Shown: in pieces, positions 28,902-39,604 of the stretch | Layout of the letters: each line of letters starts with the position of its first letter | Position numbering within the stretch: the first letter of the stretch is position 1 | Origin: Bactericera cockerelli | Taxonomy: Eukaryota; Arthropoda; Insecta; Hemiptera; Triozidae | Direction of reading: 5' to 3' | Assembly (NCBI GenBank): GCA_024516035.1 | Contig: CM044962.1 | Span: 8,617,095-8,681,094 of the forward strand | DNA: 64,000 bases | The notes under the pieces: generated by a model | The model's database searches: none | Told to the model about the DNA's origin: nothing | The model's input: only the letters and a program-made list of their open reading frames with translations | Program-made: the position numbers and the translations under genes

Positions 28902-31895
28902 ATGATTACTCAAATAAAATATGTACAAATCAACCTAAACAGAAGTGAATCCGCTCACAACATGCTTTATGCTTTTGCAACAAATTTTGAAGCAGATGTT
29001 TGTTTATTGAGCGAGCCTAATATAAGGGTATCTACGAACAAAGGATTCTTATTAGATATTAACCAATGTGCTGGTATCTGGATAAGAAATTCTGAAGTAA
29101 GAGTAAATAAAGTGGTATATGGCGAGGGATATATCTGTATTGGTGTTGGGAACACTCTTGTCATCAGTTGTTATATATCCCCAAATATTCCTGATTCTGA
29201 AGCTACAGGTATTCTAGACAACATAAAGAGAGAATGTAGATTATGGCATGGTTGCGTACTGTTAGGAGGTGACCTAAATGCTAAATCCAAGGATTGGGGC
29301 AGTACCAGAAATAACCGCAGGGGAAATATTGTAACCGAGTGGATGGCTGAGCAAGGGTTATTCCTACTAAATGAAGGAAAGACTCCCACATTTATGAGGA
29401 ATTTACAAGAGTCATTTATTGACCTGACAATGTGCTCCGAAATATTAGTGTATGACATGAAGGAATGGAGAGTTCGTGATGATCAAGAAAGTCTCAGCGA
29501 CCATAGATTTATCACCTTTCTTCAATTAATGAAAAATGAAAACACAAACCTGAATACCTGTCAAAGGGGCTGGAGCCTGAAGGAAGAACTCAAACTGGAT
29601 CTACAACAAGAAATATTACGGAGACGCAACGACACAAGAGAAATCAGTGCAGAGAATCTGATCCAAATAGTTACCGGCGCCTGTGACACAATATTACCAA
29701 AAAAGAGAAGTGTAAATAATAGAAGGCTTCCAGTTCCTTGGTGGTCAACAGAAATAAATGAACTGAGGAAAATATCTATCAAGAGAAGAAGAGCAGTGAC
29801 AAGAGCCCGTAGAAGAACTCAGAATGCTGACGCAATAAACCAATTACTGACCCAGTACAAATCAGCCAAAGCTGATCTTATACAAAAAATTGCTGACTCA
29901 AGAACTCGGGAATGGAAATCTCTGTGTGAAGAAGTAGAAAAAGATATCTGGGGTCGAGGATACAGGATAGTAACAAAAAAGCTCGTAAATCAAAAACTGA
30001 ATCTAACTGCCGAGAAAAATGCTGAGATCCTGGAACATCTATTTCCTAAGCATAGTACCTGTATATGGGTGAATGAACCAATTGTAGAACCAGTCGAGGA
30101 TTTTACTATGGAGGAACTGTTAAACGCTCTGGTACAGGTCAAAAACAAAAAAGCCCCTGGTTTGGATTGTGTTACCCCTGAAATTTTAAGGTTAACAGTA
30201 GAAACTATTCCTGACTTTGTGCTGGAGGTAATGAACCAAGTACTTAGGTGTGGAAATTTTCCTACAATATGGAAAACTGCAAAAGTGGTCTTACTACTGA
30301 AGCCCGGTAAACCACATTTTGTGGCCTCCTCTTATCGTCCTTTATGTCTGCTTGACACTTTCGGTAAATTTCTTGAAAGTCTAATGGTAAAGAGACTATA
30401 CCAATCATTAGGAAACACTGGCCTCTCGGAGTTTCAGTTTGGTTTCCGCCAGGGACGATCAACCATTGATGCCATCCAAAGTGTATATAACCTGGCTAAT
30501 AAGGAAAGAATGTTACCCTTGAAGGTAAGAAAATTATGTTTGGTTCTTGCACTTGATGTAAAAAATGCCTTCAATTCGGCGCCTTGGGCTAAGATAGTAG
30601 AAGCTTTGGAGAAAAAAAACATTCCGAAATATATTGTACGCCTTGTGAAGAGTTACCTGAAGGATAGAAAGATTGTTTTAGATGACATAGAAATGGAGAT
30701 GACAGCAGGCATACCCCAAGGTTCCAAGATAGCCCCGATCCTGTGGAACATTCTTTATGATAGTGTCCTGAGTCTGAAGATGCCGCCCGGAGTTAAAATG
30801 ATCGCCTACGCAGACGATCTGGCCGTAGTGATTCTCTCCAAAACAGAACAATCATTGGAGTCAATGGCCAATAGAGTTCTGACTTCAATATCGAACTGGA
30901 TGGAAGAGACTGGATTACAACTTGCTCCTGAAAAAACAGAAGCTGCTTTGTTAATAGGAAGGAAAAAGTGCGATCTAACTAACCTGAATATCCTCGGAAC
31001 AGTAGTTTCTATCAAGGACAATTTGAAATACCTGGGTGCTCTGCTTGATAAAAGATTAGGTTTTAAACCTCACATCGATTTAATAGTTGAAAAGGCAACA
31101 AAGTCTGCCAATGCTTTGGCTAAAATAATGCCGCGACAAGGCGGTCCCAGCTCAGGTAAAAGGATACTGTTATACAACGTAATAGAATCCATTATCCTAT
31201 ATGCTGCTCCTGTGTGGAAAGATGCCGTCAAAGTCAAGAGAAATACAGCAAAGCTAATCTCAGTACAAAGGAATATGTTGCTTCGTATATGTAGAAGCTA
31301 TAGAACAGCTTCTTCAGATGCCCTACAAGTGATCAGTGGGATTCCCCCTGTAGACTTAATAATACTACAACGGGCGGATTCCTACAGATTGACTAGAGAA
31401 GAAAAAGACGTGCTGAAAAAAAGAACACTCCACTCCTGGCAAGAACGATGGAACGAAGGAACAAACGGCGCCTGGACTAGAAGACTTATTCCTCAGCTTA
31501 AACCATGGGTTCTGAGGACACATGGGGACATCACATTTCATATGACGCAAATCCTCACTGGCCATGGGTGTTTCCAGTCGTACTTGAAGAGATTCCACAT
31601 AATCGACAATGATACCTGTATGTTCTGCGACCAAGCGGACACTCCGGAACATACACTTTTTGAGTGCCCCAGATTTCAGTGCCATCGGAAAGACGCAGAA
31701 CAAAGTGTAGGGAAAACACTACTGGTGAACAACATTATCAATACCATGTTGTCTTCAAAATTCAACTGGGATGCCATCAGCACATTCTTCAGCAGAACCA
31801 TGAAGGACAAAGAAGCAGAAGAAAGGCGTCTGAAACTTCGGGTCCACATCAATGATGGAAACAGGAGAACACCCCAAGACCTTCAGTTATCGTGA
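28902..31895 (+). CDS. Retrotransposon ORF2: APE endonuclease and reverse transcriptase
   Basis: It encodes 997 residues without a stop. The apurinic-type endonuclease spans about 1-230, with LLSEPN (about 34), GGDLNAKSKDWG (about 121) and SDHRFI (about 199). The RT has KAPGLD (about 415), FGFRQGRST, motif A LALDVKNAFN (about 548), GIPQGSKIAP (about 602) and motif C AYADDLAVVI (about 634). The C-terminal knuckle CMFCDQ...HTLFEC is at about 905-922. Spacing and motif wording resemble the R1 clade. All catalytic acidic residues I can locate are present. It provides nicking and target-primed reverse transcription. Confidence 0.92.
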   Translation: MITQIKYVQINLNRSESAHNMLYAFATNFEADVCLLSEPNIRVSTNKGFLLDINQCAGIWIRNSEVRVNKVVYGEGYICIGVGNTLVISCYISPNIPDSEATGILDNIKRECRLWHGCVLLGGDLNAKSKDWGSTRNNRRGNIVTEWMAEQGLFLLNEGKTPTFMRNLQESFIDLTMCSEILVYDMKEWRVRDDQESLSDHRFITFLQLMKNENTNLNTCQRGWSLKEELKLDLQQEILRRRNDTREISAENLIQIVTGACDTILPKKRSVNNRRLPVPWWSTEINELRKISIKRRRAVTRARRRTQNADAINQLLTQYKSAKADLIQKIADSRTREWKSLCEEVEKDIWGRGYRIVTKKLVNQKLNLTAEKNAEILEHLFPKHSTCIWVNEPIVEPVEDFTMEELLNALVQVKNKKAPGLDCVTPEILRLTVETIPDFVLEVMNQVLRCGNFPTIWKTAKVVLLLKPGKPHFVASSYRPLCLLDTFGKFLESLMVKRLYQSLGNTGLSEFQFGFRQGRSTIDAIQSVYNLANKERMLPLKVRKLCLVLALDVKNAFNSAPWAKIVEALEKKNIPKYIVRLVKSYLKDRKIVLDDIEMEMTAGIPQGSKIAPILWNILYDSVLSLKMPPGVKMIAYADDLAVVILSKTEQSLESMANRVLTSISNWMEETGLQLAPEKTEAALLIGRKKCDLTNLNILGTVVSIKDNLKYLGALLDKRLGFKPHIDLIVEKATKSANALAKIMPRQGGPSSGKRILLYNVIESIILYAAPVWKDAVKVKRNTAKLISVQRNMLLRICRSYRTASSDALQVISGIPPVDLIILQRADSYRLTREEKDVLKKRTLHSWQERWNEGTNGAWTRRLIPQLKPWVLRTHGDITFHMTQILTGHGCFQSYLKRFHIIDNDTCMFCDQADTPEHTLFECPRFQCHRKDAEQSVGKTLLVNNIINTMLSSKFNWDAISTFFSRTMKDKEAEERRLKLRVHINDGNRRTPQDLQLS

Positions 31896-31910
31896 TGGAT
31901 GCCCTGTGTA

Positions 31911-33250
31911 GAACAGTCAGCTCTTGGGCTGGCTGTCACCCCCAGAAATAAAGTAGTTGTGCTGCATTATTGAGTGAGAAAAACAGTCAGCTTTGGGCTG
32001 ACTGTCACCCCCAAATAACTATGTAGTTATGTTTTGTATTGATGATTGGGGAGTCCAGTCTGCTCTTGGGGTGGCTGTCACCCCCGGCCACTAATCGAAA
32101 ATATTTTGAATTGATGGTTGGGAGAACAGTCAGCTCTTGAGCTGGCTGTCACCCTCAGCCACTTTTAGGAATTGTTTGTATTAATGGGTTGGGGAGAACA
32201 GTCAGCTCTTGGGCTGACTGTCACCCTCAGCCACTTTTAGGAAATGTTTTGTATTGATGGGTTGGGGAGAACAGTCAGCTCTTGGGCTGGCTGTCACCCT
32301 CAGCCACCTTTAGGAATTGTTTGTATTAATGGGTTGGGGAGAACAGTCAGCTCTGGGGCTGGCTGTCACCCTCAGCCACTATTAGGAAATGTTTTGTATT
32401 GATGGGTTGGGGAGAACAGTCAGCTCTTGGGCTGGCTGTCACCCTCAGCCACTATTAGGAAAAGTTTTGTATTGATGGGTTGGGGAGAACAGTCAGCTCT
32501 TGGGCTGGCTGTCACCCTCAGCCACTATTAGGAAATGTTTGTATTGATGGGTTGGGGAGAACAGTCAGCTCTTGGGCTGGCTGTCACCCTCAGCCACTAT
32601 TAGGAAATATTTTATTAGGAAATATTTTGTATTGAGGGGTTGGGAGAACAGTCAGCTCTTGGGCTGGCTGTCACCCTCAGCCACTTTTAGGAATTGTTTG
32701 TATTAATGGGTTGGGGAGAACAGTCAGCTCTTGGGCTGGCTGTCACCCTCAGCCACTTTTAGGAATTGTTTGTATTCATGGGTTGGGGAGAACAGTCAGC
32801 TCTTGGGCTGGCTGTCACCCTCAGCCACTTTTAGGAAATGTTTTGTATTGATGGGTTGGGGAGAACAGTCAGCTCTTGGGCTGGCTGTCACCCTCAGCCA
32901 CCTTTAGGAATTGTTTGTATTAATGGGTTGGGGAGAACAGTCAGCTCTTGGGCTGGCTGTCACCCTCAGCCACTATTAGGAAATGTTTTGTATTGATGGG
33001 TTGGGGAGAACAGTCAGCTCTTGGGCTGGCTGTCACCCTCAGCCACTATTAGGAAATGTTTTGTATTGATCGGTTGGGGAGAACAGTCAGCTCTTGGGCT
33101 GGCTGTTACCCTCAGCCACTATTAGGAAATGTTTGTATTGATGGGTTGGGGAGAACAGTCAGCTCTTGGGCTGGCTGTCACCCTCAGCCACTATTAGGAA
33201 ATATTTTGTATTGAGGGGTTGGGAAATATTTTGTATTGAGGGGTTGGTTA
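31911..33250. repeat. 74-bp tandem array (~18 units) in the LINE 3' region
   Basis: The unit contains gaacagtcagctcttgggct, ggctgtcaccctcagccact and attaggaaatgttttgtatt with a period near 74 bp. The first three units are the most diverged and later ones nearly identical, as expected of ongoing unequal exchange or slippage. Each unit can form an RNA stem (cagtcagc...gctgactg, or G-U pairs with gctggctg). Confidence 0.95.
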
Positions 33251-33297
33251 TTGTTGTATTGATGTTTTTAAATCAGTCTTTTATGATAAGAAGAAGC

Positions 33298-33342
33298 CCA
33301 AAAACATGGAAGTAATGCTATGTGCGGTTCCCATGTTTTTGG
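33298..33342 (+). other. 3'-terminal hairpin of the R1-like LINE
   Basis: Perfect 12-bp stem ccaaaaacatgg (33298-33309) / ccatgtttttgg (33331-33342) with a 21-base loop, about 20 bases before the A-rich tail. The position is typical of a structure read by a LINE RT. Confidence 0.7.
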
Positions 33343-33390
33343 TGTATAAAAAATAAAAAAAATAAAAAAAAAAAAAAAAAAAAAAAAAAA

Positions 33391-35087
33391 GTACATCAAT
33401 ATCTTCAACATACTTCCCAAATCTGATTATAAGGCCAAGCTTTTTAAATGCACGTTTTATCATATCGGCTCGATGTTTTTTGAATATAAAATCCTCATCT
33501 ATAATGAATCCCAAATCTTTGTGATAACTAACTTTTTCAATATCTATGTCTCCCATTTTGTAGGTGAAGTCTAAATTATTAGATTTATTACGGCTTATGG
33601 TGAGTTGTTTTGATTTTAAAGGATGGAAACTTAGCCCTATGAGGTGAAGTTTTTCTTTGATTAAATTGAGATCCTGCTGTAGTTGATAGCAATCACTGAT
33701 GCATGTAATTTTTCTAAAAATCTTTAAATCATCGGCATATAATAGTATTTTCGAATCCGCACTGATATCTTTACAGACGTCATCATAGGTCAGAATAAAT
33801 AGTAAACTACTCAATTTTGAACCTTGAGCAATTCCTGAAGTAGGGGTGAAAGTTTTGGATGCTTCGTCAATGTATTTTACTTGTAAGTTTCTATTTAATA
33901 GGTATGAGAGAAAGAATTTTGTAGAAGGTAAACCTACACTTCTTAATTTGTTTACTATTGCCTCATGAGAAATTTGATCGAATCCTTTCATGACATCGGT
34001 TAGAAGAACGTCGGTCTGATAGCCCTGCTGTAAGGCTGTACATACATAATGTGAGAATTCAGTAATGTTGGAGGTGGTCGAGCGTCCTTCCACGAAGCCA
34101 TGCTGGATACGATCAATAGTAGAGAACACTTGGCCCGATATGGAATTATATAAAAGTGCATCAAAAAGCTTCGCAAAAGCATTTAAATTAGCCACAGGTC
34201 TGTGGTCTTCAACACACCCCGACTCAGTCTTAGGCACGGGAGTTATTATTGTGTCTTTTAATCTATCGGGAAATATGTTTGTTTTTAAACTTAGGTTAAA
34301 TAAGCAGGTCAGTGGTTTAGCGAGTGACGAAGCGCAATCACGGATTATTTTTGGAGGTATTCCATCTCTACCAGCTGGTTTACTTTTATCTAACTTTAAA
34401 GCCTCATCCAAAACCTGCTGTTCTGTGAATACGGGTATTTTTAAACTAGCAGAGTTGTCATTATCAAAGGTGTCTTGGATATTAAGAGAGCTGGGTTTAA
34501 ATGAGCACAAGAAATGGTCAGCAAAAGCATCTGCTATTTCTTTTTGAGACTTCAATTGCAGCCCTTTATACGACATATTTGTATTTTTACCCTTTGACCT
34601 TTCTTGTTTGACATATTTCCAGAAGTGTTTACTATTCGATTTAAATTTAGATGCTAGGCTGTTAATATAGGATTTGTGATCTGATTTTATCAACTGTCTA
34701 ATTGACTTTCTCAGTTTTTTATACTCTTCTATTTCTTCTGGTCTTTTATTTTTTGTTTTACGAAGTTTTTCTTTTGCTTTGAAAGTACGTCTCGTACTTG
34801 CGCTCCACCACTCTGGAAAAGCCTGACTCCGCTGACCTGCTTTACACAAAGGAACAGTGCGGATAAAAACTTCATTTAATTTACAATAAATATGGTCCAG
34901 CAATAGATTAGGAGATCTATATGTACAAAGTTCACTACCCCATTCAATATTTTGTAGCTCATTATTCAAAATTTCAGTATCGACTTTGTGAAATGCTAAA
35001 TATTTTTCTGATTTACCAATAGATTTTCTTAATTGTTTTATTTTATTTTTATAGCGAAGATTTATTTCTATTGCTGGATTTTAGACA
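33391..35087 (-). pseudogene. N-terminal part of the split LINE ORF2 (reverse transcriptase)
   Basis: The frame is open from just after a TAA near 35087 to the nested insertion. It has RT motifs KPAGRDGIPPKI, HGFVEGRST, motif A LLTDVMKGFD, SGIAQGSKLSSLLF and motif C LLYADDLKIF. The upstream endonuclease domain is missing (5' truncation). Beyond 33391 the frame runs into the inserted element's poly(A), and the true C-terminus is at 27511-28026. Confidence 0.85.
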
Positions 35088-35230
35088 TTCAATTGCGCTA
35101 AGCCTAATTCCAAGGGGTACACAATCTACAGGTTTATTGGAGAATTATTTTGAGAAGCCCTGGCTATTCTTCAACAAGAACTTGGCCGCTTGGTTCCGCA
35201 CTGGTGGCGCTTCTTCCTATACAGGGTATC

Positions 35231-35525
35231 GGTAGTCGCCGTGGTCGAGTGAGCTAGCGCACCGGGTTGACAAGCCACGAGTTCAAATCCCAACCGGGTA
35301 GATATTTCTTACTATTTAAATTCAGTTTTTCGAGTCTAAAAACTGGGACACCATTTCGTGAAGTTGAGCAACGTGCAGCGAGGTTAGAACTTGGGTAACC
35401 ATTCAAATTCGAACCGTCGCGTTGTGTTGCTGGCCATTCCAGACCTCACTCAGACTGGGTGAGGTTAATTTGGTCTTTGAGTTTCCAAAGAGTGGAGGGT
35501 AAAACCCCCGTCGTAATATAACAAT
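35231..35525 (+). mobile_element. Composite SINE: tRNA-like head, 5S-like segment, shared central domain
   Basis: 35231-35305 is a tRNA-like head (tagtcgccgtggtcgagtga, cacgagttcaaatcccaacc B box). 35365-35405 is 5S-like (gtgaagttgagcaacgtgca, gaacttgggtaacc). 35440-35520 is the central domain (cagactgggtgaggttaatt, gtggagggtaaaacccccgt). It carries two different Pol III promoter types in one element. Confidence 0.7.
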
Positions 35526-35559
35526 GTAGTTGAAAGCCATTTTAAAAACCTATATACAA

Positions 35560-35790
35560 TAGAACCTGCTGGATGTACGAAGGGAACTCAAGGGACCGAA
35601 AATTTTCGCTCTTATATTCAGGTTTCTCTTATAAAGAGGATATTTTCCTTTATACAAAGGTAAATTTGACCTAGAAATCTTTGTCTTATATCCAGATTCC
35701 TCTTATAAAGAGAATATTAATTTTATACAGAGGTAAATTTGACCTGGAAATCCTTCTCTTATATCTAGTTCCCAGAACTATTGTTCTGAG
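35560..35790. repeat. ~82-bp direct repeats, possibly from a pogo-like MITE
   Basis: The block cttatatccagattcctctt-ataaagagaatatt...tttatacagaggtaaatttg recurs about every 82 bp two to three times. The left flank caatagaacctgctgg resembles the start of pogo/Tigger-type inverted repeats. No matching right end was found. Confidence 0.5.
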
Positions 35791-36569
35791 CGTCCAAAGG
35801 GTTCACCCATATCAATCCTTCCACCACCATCACACATGGACTCAGAAAGTAAGTAAGCATTAAGCACACACCCGTTATAAGTTTTTCCTTTTTAAAACGA
35901 TAAAATGTTGTTTGAAAACAGATTTAGGGGAAAAAAACTTATTTGGGGTTCTTTAACATAATCTTGGGTGTGACCCCAAAGGCCCCATTTTCACATGTTC
36001 TACTCTGTAACTCATGAATGGTAAGTGCTAGAGAGCTTAAATTTTCTGCAATAGACATGTATAAATTTAAGATTTTGGAGACAGCCAGACAGACACGAAA
36101 AATTTGGTCTTAAAACTAGATAGTCCCAAAAGATTTCGAAAAATTCAAAGCAGTTCTCGAGATACGGGGGGTGGAAAATACATAATTATAAAAACATAAG
36201 TGCATATTTATCTGGCTACACTTTCTATCTATAACAACATATATTACATTATGTACTTGTATGTATAAAAGTGGAGAAATAAACATCTAGAATGAAGCCT
36301 TACAACACTGTAGGGATAAATCCCTGACATGGGGTGGTATGGATTTTCCAAGTCTACTATCTCCCCTAGCCAAATGTGTGACAAAATTCTTACAGGAAAA
36401 GTTATGTAATGGAACTTATTATGCAAAATTTCAGCTCAATCTGACATGTGGTTCTTGAGTTATCGCAGGACAAACACACACACACACAATATTTTACAAT
36501 ACCTTCAAGACTACACACACTCAATATTTTGTTGTTAAAACTTTATAGGAATTACATAATTATTTTGGC
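35791..36569. other. Unannotated intergenic DNA
   Basis: A short (CA)n lies near 36475. The AT-rich sequence has no gene or repeat I could place. Confidence 0.4.
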
Positions 36570-36680
36570 CTGGTGGTAGCATGCTTGGCTTGCACTCTAG
36601 GTGACCTGCGTTTGAATCTTGGCAGGGTTAGAATTTTTTAGCTCTATACTTTGAATCTTGGGGGCTACTGTCAAATTTCA
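36570..36680 (+). mobile_element. tRNA-headed SINE remnant
   Basis: It reads ttggcctggtggtagcatgc, then gcgtttgaatcttggcaggg (weak B box) and ttttttagctctatactttg, similar in layout to family C. The 3' part is lost. Confidence 0.5.
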
Positions 36681-37744
36681 AACCTATAGAAAATCCAACC
36701 TGAACTAGAGAAGATGAAAAAAGAGATTCCCAACCTATAGAACTAATGGCCAGCATTGAAGTATTTTTTTGATTAGATAATTTTCTTAAAACAAAGGTGT
36801 CAGCTGGTTAATAACCAGGAAAACACCTACAATAATGAAGAAACTACAGTGTTAGGTTAGGTCTTGGATGAGATTTTATAATAGTAAACATAGTTTGTAT
36901 AATATAGGTACCTAATTATGTTTTTTGTGGCCTTGAAAAATCTGTGTTACAATGATTATGAATAAAAATGTGCACTTACCTTATTTTTAGATTTTTGATG
37001 TCATCTTTGCATCTGTAAATTCCTGTGATAAAATCTTTTTCCTCCTTCAAAAACATTATTTGTGAAAGTTTATCATTTAACACTTCTATACTACGTATTA
37101 GTTTTTTTTATAAAACAAAATAGTGTTTTTCTATAGGGAAAACAGGAATTAGAGAAATCTTATCATTATCACAATAAATAATAATACTCTTACAATTCAT
37201 ACAATTAAGTCATTTCAGTCCAGTTAGGAACTGAGGATTATAATAATAAAAATAAATCATTTGTTTTATTTTTCATATTTTTTTGTATACAGAGGACCCA
37301 TAAGCCATTTTTATTTGGCTTCTTATAAGATAAGATTTTAATAGGATTATAATTACTAACTAAATCGGGTTCATATTCATTAATCTTTTCAGACTCAATA
37401 ATGTTCTGCTATCTCAAGAATATTCATGCTAATCACTAGCTGGTCTGAACTGTAAGTTCAATTGTGTTCCCTCTTCCTTTTCACATGTTCTTTCCTTGTA
37501 AGCTTAGAGGCATACTTATAAACACAGATTTTTGTCTATATTAAAGAAAATCATGCATGAGAAATTGCTCAGATGGGGTTTTCCGTTTATAAATAAGGTG
37601 TTACCTATCAAATAAGGCTAATTTTTTACTTTGTCTAGGACTCAACCATCTAAGTATTGTAGTGTTTTGTTATACATATAAGTAGGAGAAATTGATTGTT
37701 TCTCTTCATGTCTGTCAGAGTGACCAATGTTCTATAATATTGAA
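36681..37744. other. AT-rich intergenic DNA
   Basis: About 1 kb with no gene, RNA or repeat recognised. Confidence 0.4.
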
Positions 37745-37750
37745 AACTAC

Positions 37751-37888
37751 CCAGGACGTGACAAGTTATCCTGCCATTTTGTGTTTTAACCGCATAGGTA
37801 TGCCTTGGGCTTACTGCTGGAAAAATGGGACTAAATAGTCCTATTTAGGCAGTAAAAATAAGGTGATATTAATTATGTTATTATTATG
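37751..37888 (+). mobile_element. SINE family A, head-less copy
   Basis: It starts at gacgtgacaagttatcctgc and runs to the gcagtaaaaataaggtgata tail. The tRNA-like head is absent. Confidence 0.8.
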
Positions 37889-38154
37889 AAAACCCAGCAT
37901 CAAAGGCATATAAAATATGCTAATTCTGATACTTTTGTTGAGTTTTTGCAACATCCAGTATGTTTAGGATTTGATGGGTGACCCTAGAACTGAACCGTTT
38001 TGATTGTGGCTATTCCACGTAACAACCTAACAAACGAAACTAACCAGGTTTAGCTTACAATGGGGAGCTGATTAATAGGGTCCAGCTGAATGCAGTTTAA
38101 ACCCCCCCAACTTGAATCACATCTATGATAAGGAGACACCAAGCCAAATAAGAA

Positions 38155-38460
38155 TTTTTTTTTTTTAGATGAGTGTTTCACAGACGTTTTTATTTCATAG
38201 CCATGAAACAGGAGCTACTGTAGACAATTATGGTCTGTGTTGTAGCCTACTCATCCCGTAGTATGTCTCCCCTCTGATAGGTGAGAAGTGACACAATACT
38301 TCCCAATTAGGTGCTGGGTCAACACAAGTGCACCGAGAGGTATTCCTTACAAAAAATTGTAACCAAATTAGGAATACAAATTTTTGTTGGCATGGGGGAT
38401 CGAACCTGAGACCTTCTGCATGGCAAGCGAGTGCTTAACCACTGAGCTAATCGCGCGCTC
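38155..38460 (-). mobile_element. SINE family E, full length
   Basis: Minus orientation. Poly(A) (as T run at 38158-38166), catggctatgaaataaaaac, gcacctaattgggaagtatt and the head ggatcgaacctgagacc/ttagctcagtggtt at the right end. Confidence 0.85.
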
Positions 38461-38528
38461 ATTTTCCTCATTAATTTGAGTTTGAGACCACATCTAAAAA
38501 ATAATCTCAATGATTTAGAACAAGTGGT
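38461..38528 (+). mobile_element. SINE family H fragment
   Basis: It contains cattttcctcattaatttga-gtttgagaccaca and a degraded tail. It abuts SINE E directly. Confidence 0.55.
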
Positions 38529-39115
38529 TTTACACAATCATCATTACCCATTAGACCACCAAACACAAAATGAACAGGGACCTTAGAATATGAAAAACAT
38601 ACCATACCAGCAGTTATAACTCATTTACAAAGGAAGTGAAGGAATCAGAATCATACAGTTTGATAAGAAGATCTCTGATTGTCTGATTGCACTTTGAAGC
38701 AGTCACTGAGGAGTAAGGTTTAGGGAAACTGCAAGTGCATTTTACATGTTGCAAGTCACAACTTTTGAATTTGGAAAGGAATGGAGAAACAACTGTAAAA
38801 AAAGCAGTAGACCTTCCACGTAATCAAATGGGAAAAAACTTATCACTTGAAAAACTAATTAAATTTTAATTTAATTATAGGAACGACTCGTAAAGTAGTA
38901 ACGGAAAAATGCTTGTATTGAAATATTGCTTGCAATTTCTCCAATGGAGATAACAAGCAAAACAAAAAACAGCTGATTTTTGTTTTGTTTCCATGTCAAC
39001 GGAATTGGTTGAGTTTCTTTTGTAATGCTTACATCAATGGATTTCAACGATTTGTAGTGGAACTACGGTGATCACATTTTATTTCAAAATAATTAGAGAG
39101 ATTTAAGGGGTATTT
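38529..39115. other. Unannotated intergenic DNA
   Basis: No gene or known repeat recognised. Confidence 0.4.
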
Positions 39116-39136
39116 TTCTTTTGGATAAATTTTTTT

Positions 39137-39375
39137 TTCCAGGTTCCTTTTCCAATTTCATTTCCTTCGCCGTTGAAACCTTTGGCTCTTTTGGATCAAG
39201 TGCTTTGGAAATGTTTAACTGCATATCCAAAACCTTAATCCTTGAGACGAAGAACAGATGCGCGGGGAATATTTCAGGCAAAGGCTTAGTTTCGCTGTTC
39301 GAAGAGGTATTATTGCCTCAGTGCTGAGTACACTGCCTCGGGAAGATGTCCTTAGAGAAGTGTTTCATGTGTTGT
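39137..39375 (+). pseudogene. Possible decayed terminal coding exon
   Basis: A splice-acceptor-like tttttttttccag precedes a plus-strand frame reading ...LLDQVLWKCLTAYPKP and ending in TAA. In the +1 frame, after one in-frame TGA, the sequence reads MRGEYFRQRLSFAVRRG and continues to FHVL and a stop at about 39373-39375. The composition looks protein-like, but a frameshift and a stop break it. The family is not recognised, and a real gene with misassigned splice sites cannot be excluded. Confidence 0.3.
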
Positions 39376-39489
39376 GAAAAAAAATAATACAAGAGTACTA
39401 AGCCAATTTTAAGAAACTGGACGTGGAATGAAAAAAATAAAAAATAACAATACACAACTGGATGATTTTTTTGTACACGTCCCCTTGTG

Positions 39490-39585
39490 ACTTCATAATA
39501 ATACGTCTTGAGCTTACTGCTCGATTAGTGGGACTGTGGGACTAGTCCTGGTCGGGTAGTATAAACAAGGTGATATTATTATATT
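39490..39585 (+). mobile_element. SINE family A tail fragment
   Basis: It contains cataataatacgtcttgagc, ttactgctcgattagtggga and gtagtataaacaaggtgata. Confidence 0.75.
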
Positions 39586-39604
39586 TGCGGAGTCGACCTA
39601 TCCA

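Larger units (their letters stand above)
28027..33390 (+). mobile_element. R1-clade-like LINE, 5'-truncated, poly(A)-tailed
   Basis: It carries ORF1 (28030-28875), ORF2 (28902-31895), a tandem-repeat 3' region (31911-33250), a terminal hairpin (33298-33342) and poly(A) (about 33361-33390). It is flanked by a 10-bp duplication. ORF1 opens three bases inside the element, which implies 5' truncation. Both ORFs are open, so the insertion is young. Confidence 0.9.
27331..35087 (-). mobile_element. CR1/Jockey-like LINE split by a nested insertion
   Basis: A minus-strand, 5'-truncated LINE. Its 5' coding part is 33391-35087 and its 3' coding part and 3' UTR are 27364-28026, ending in a poly(A) tail seen as T34 at 27331-27364. 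The R1-like element at 28027-33390 sits inside it. The reading frame is preserved across the insertion site, so the insertion hit an uninterrupted ORF. Class is APE-type RT; the exact clade is uncertain. Confidence 0.85.

Noticed and set aside
30262..31703. Several minus-strand frames of 62-112 codons
   Set aside because: Shadows of the LINE ORF2 on the opposite strand.
31911..33250. Second CRISPR-like array
   Set aside because: The 74-bp units are repeated along their whole length with no spacers; they belong to a LINE 3' region.
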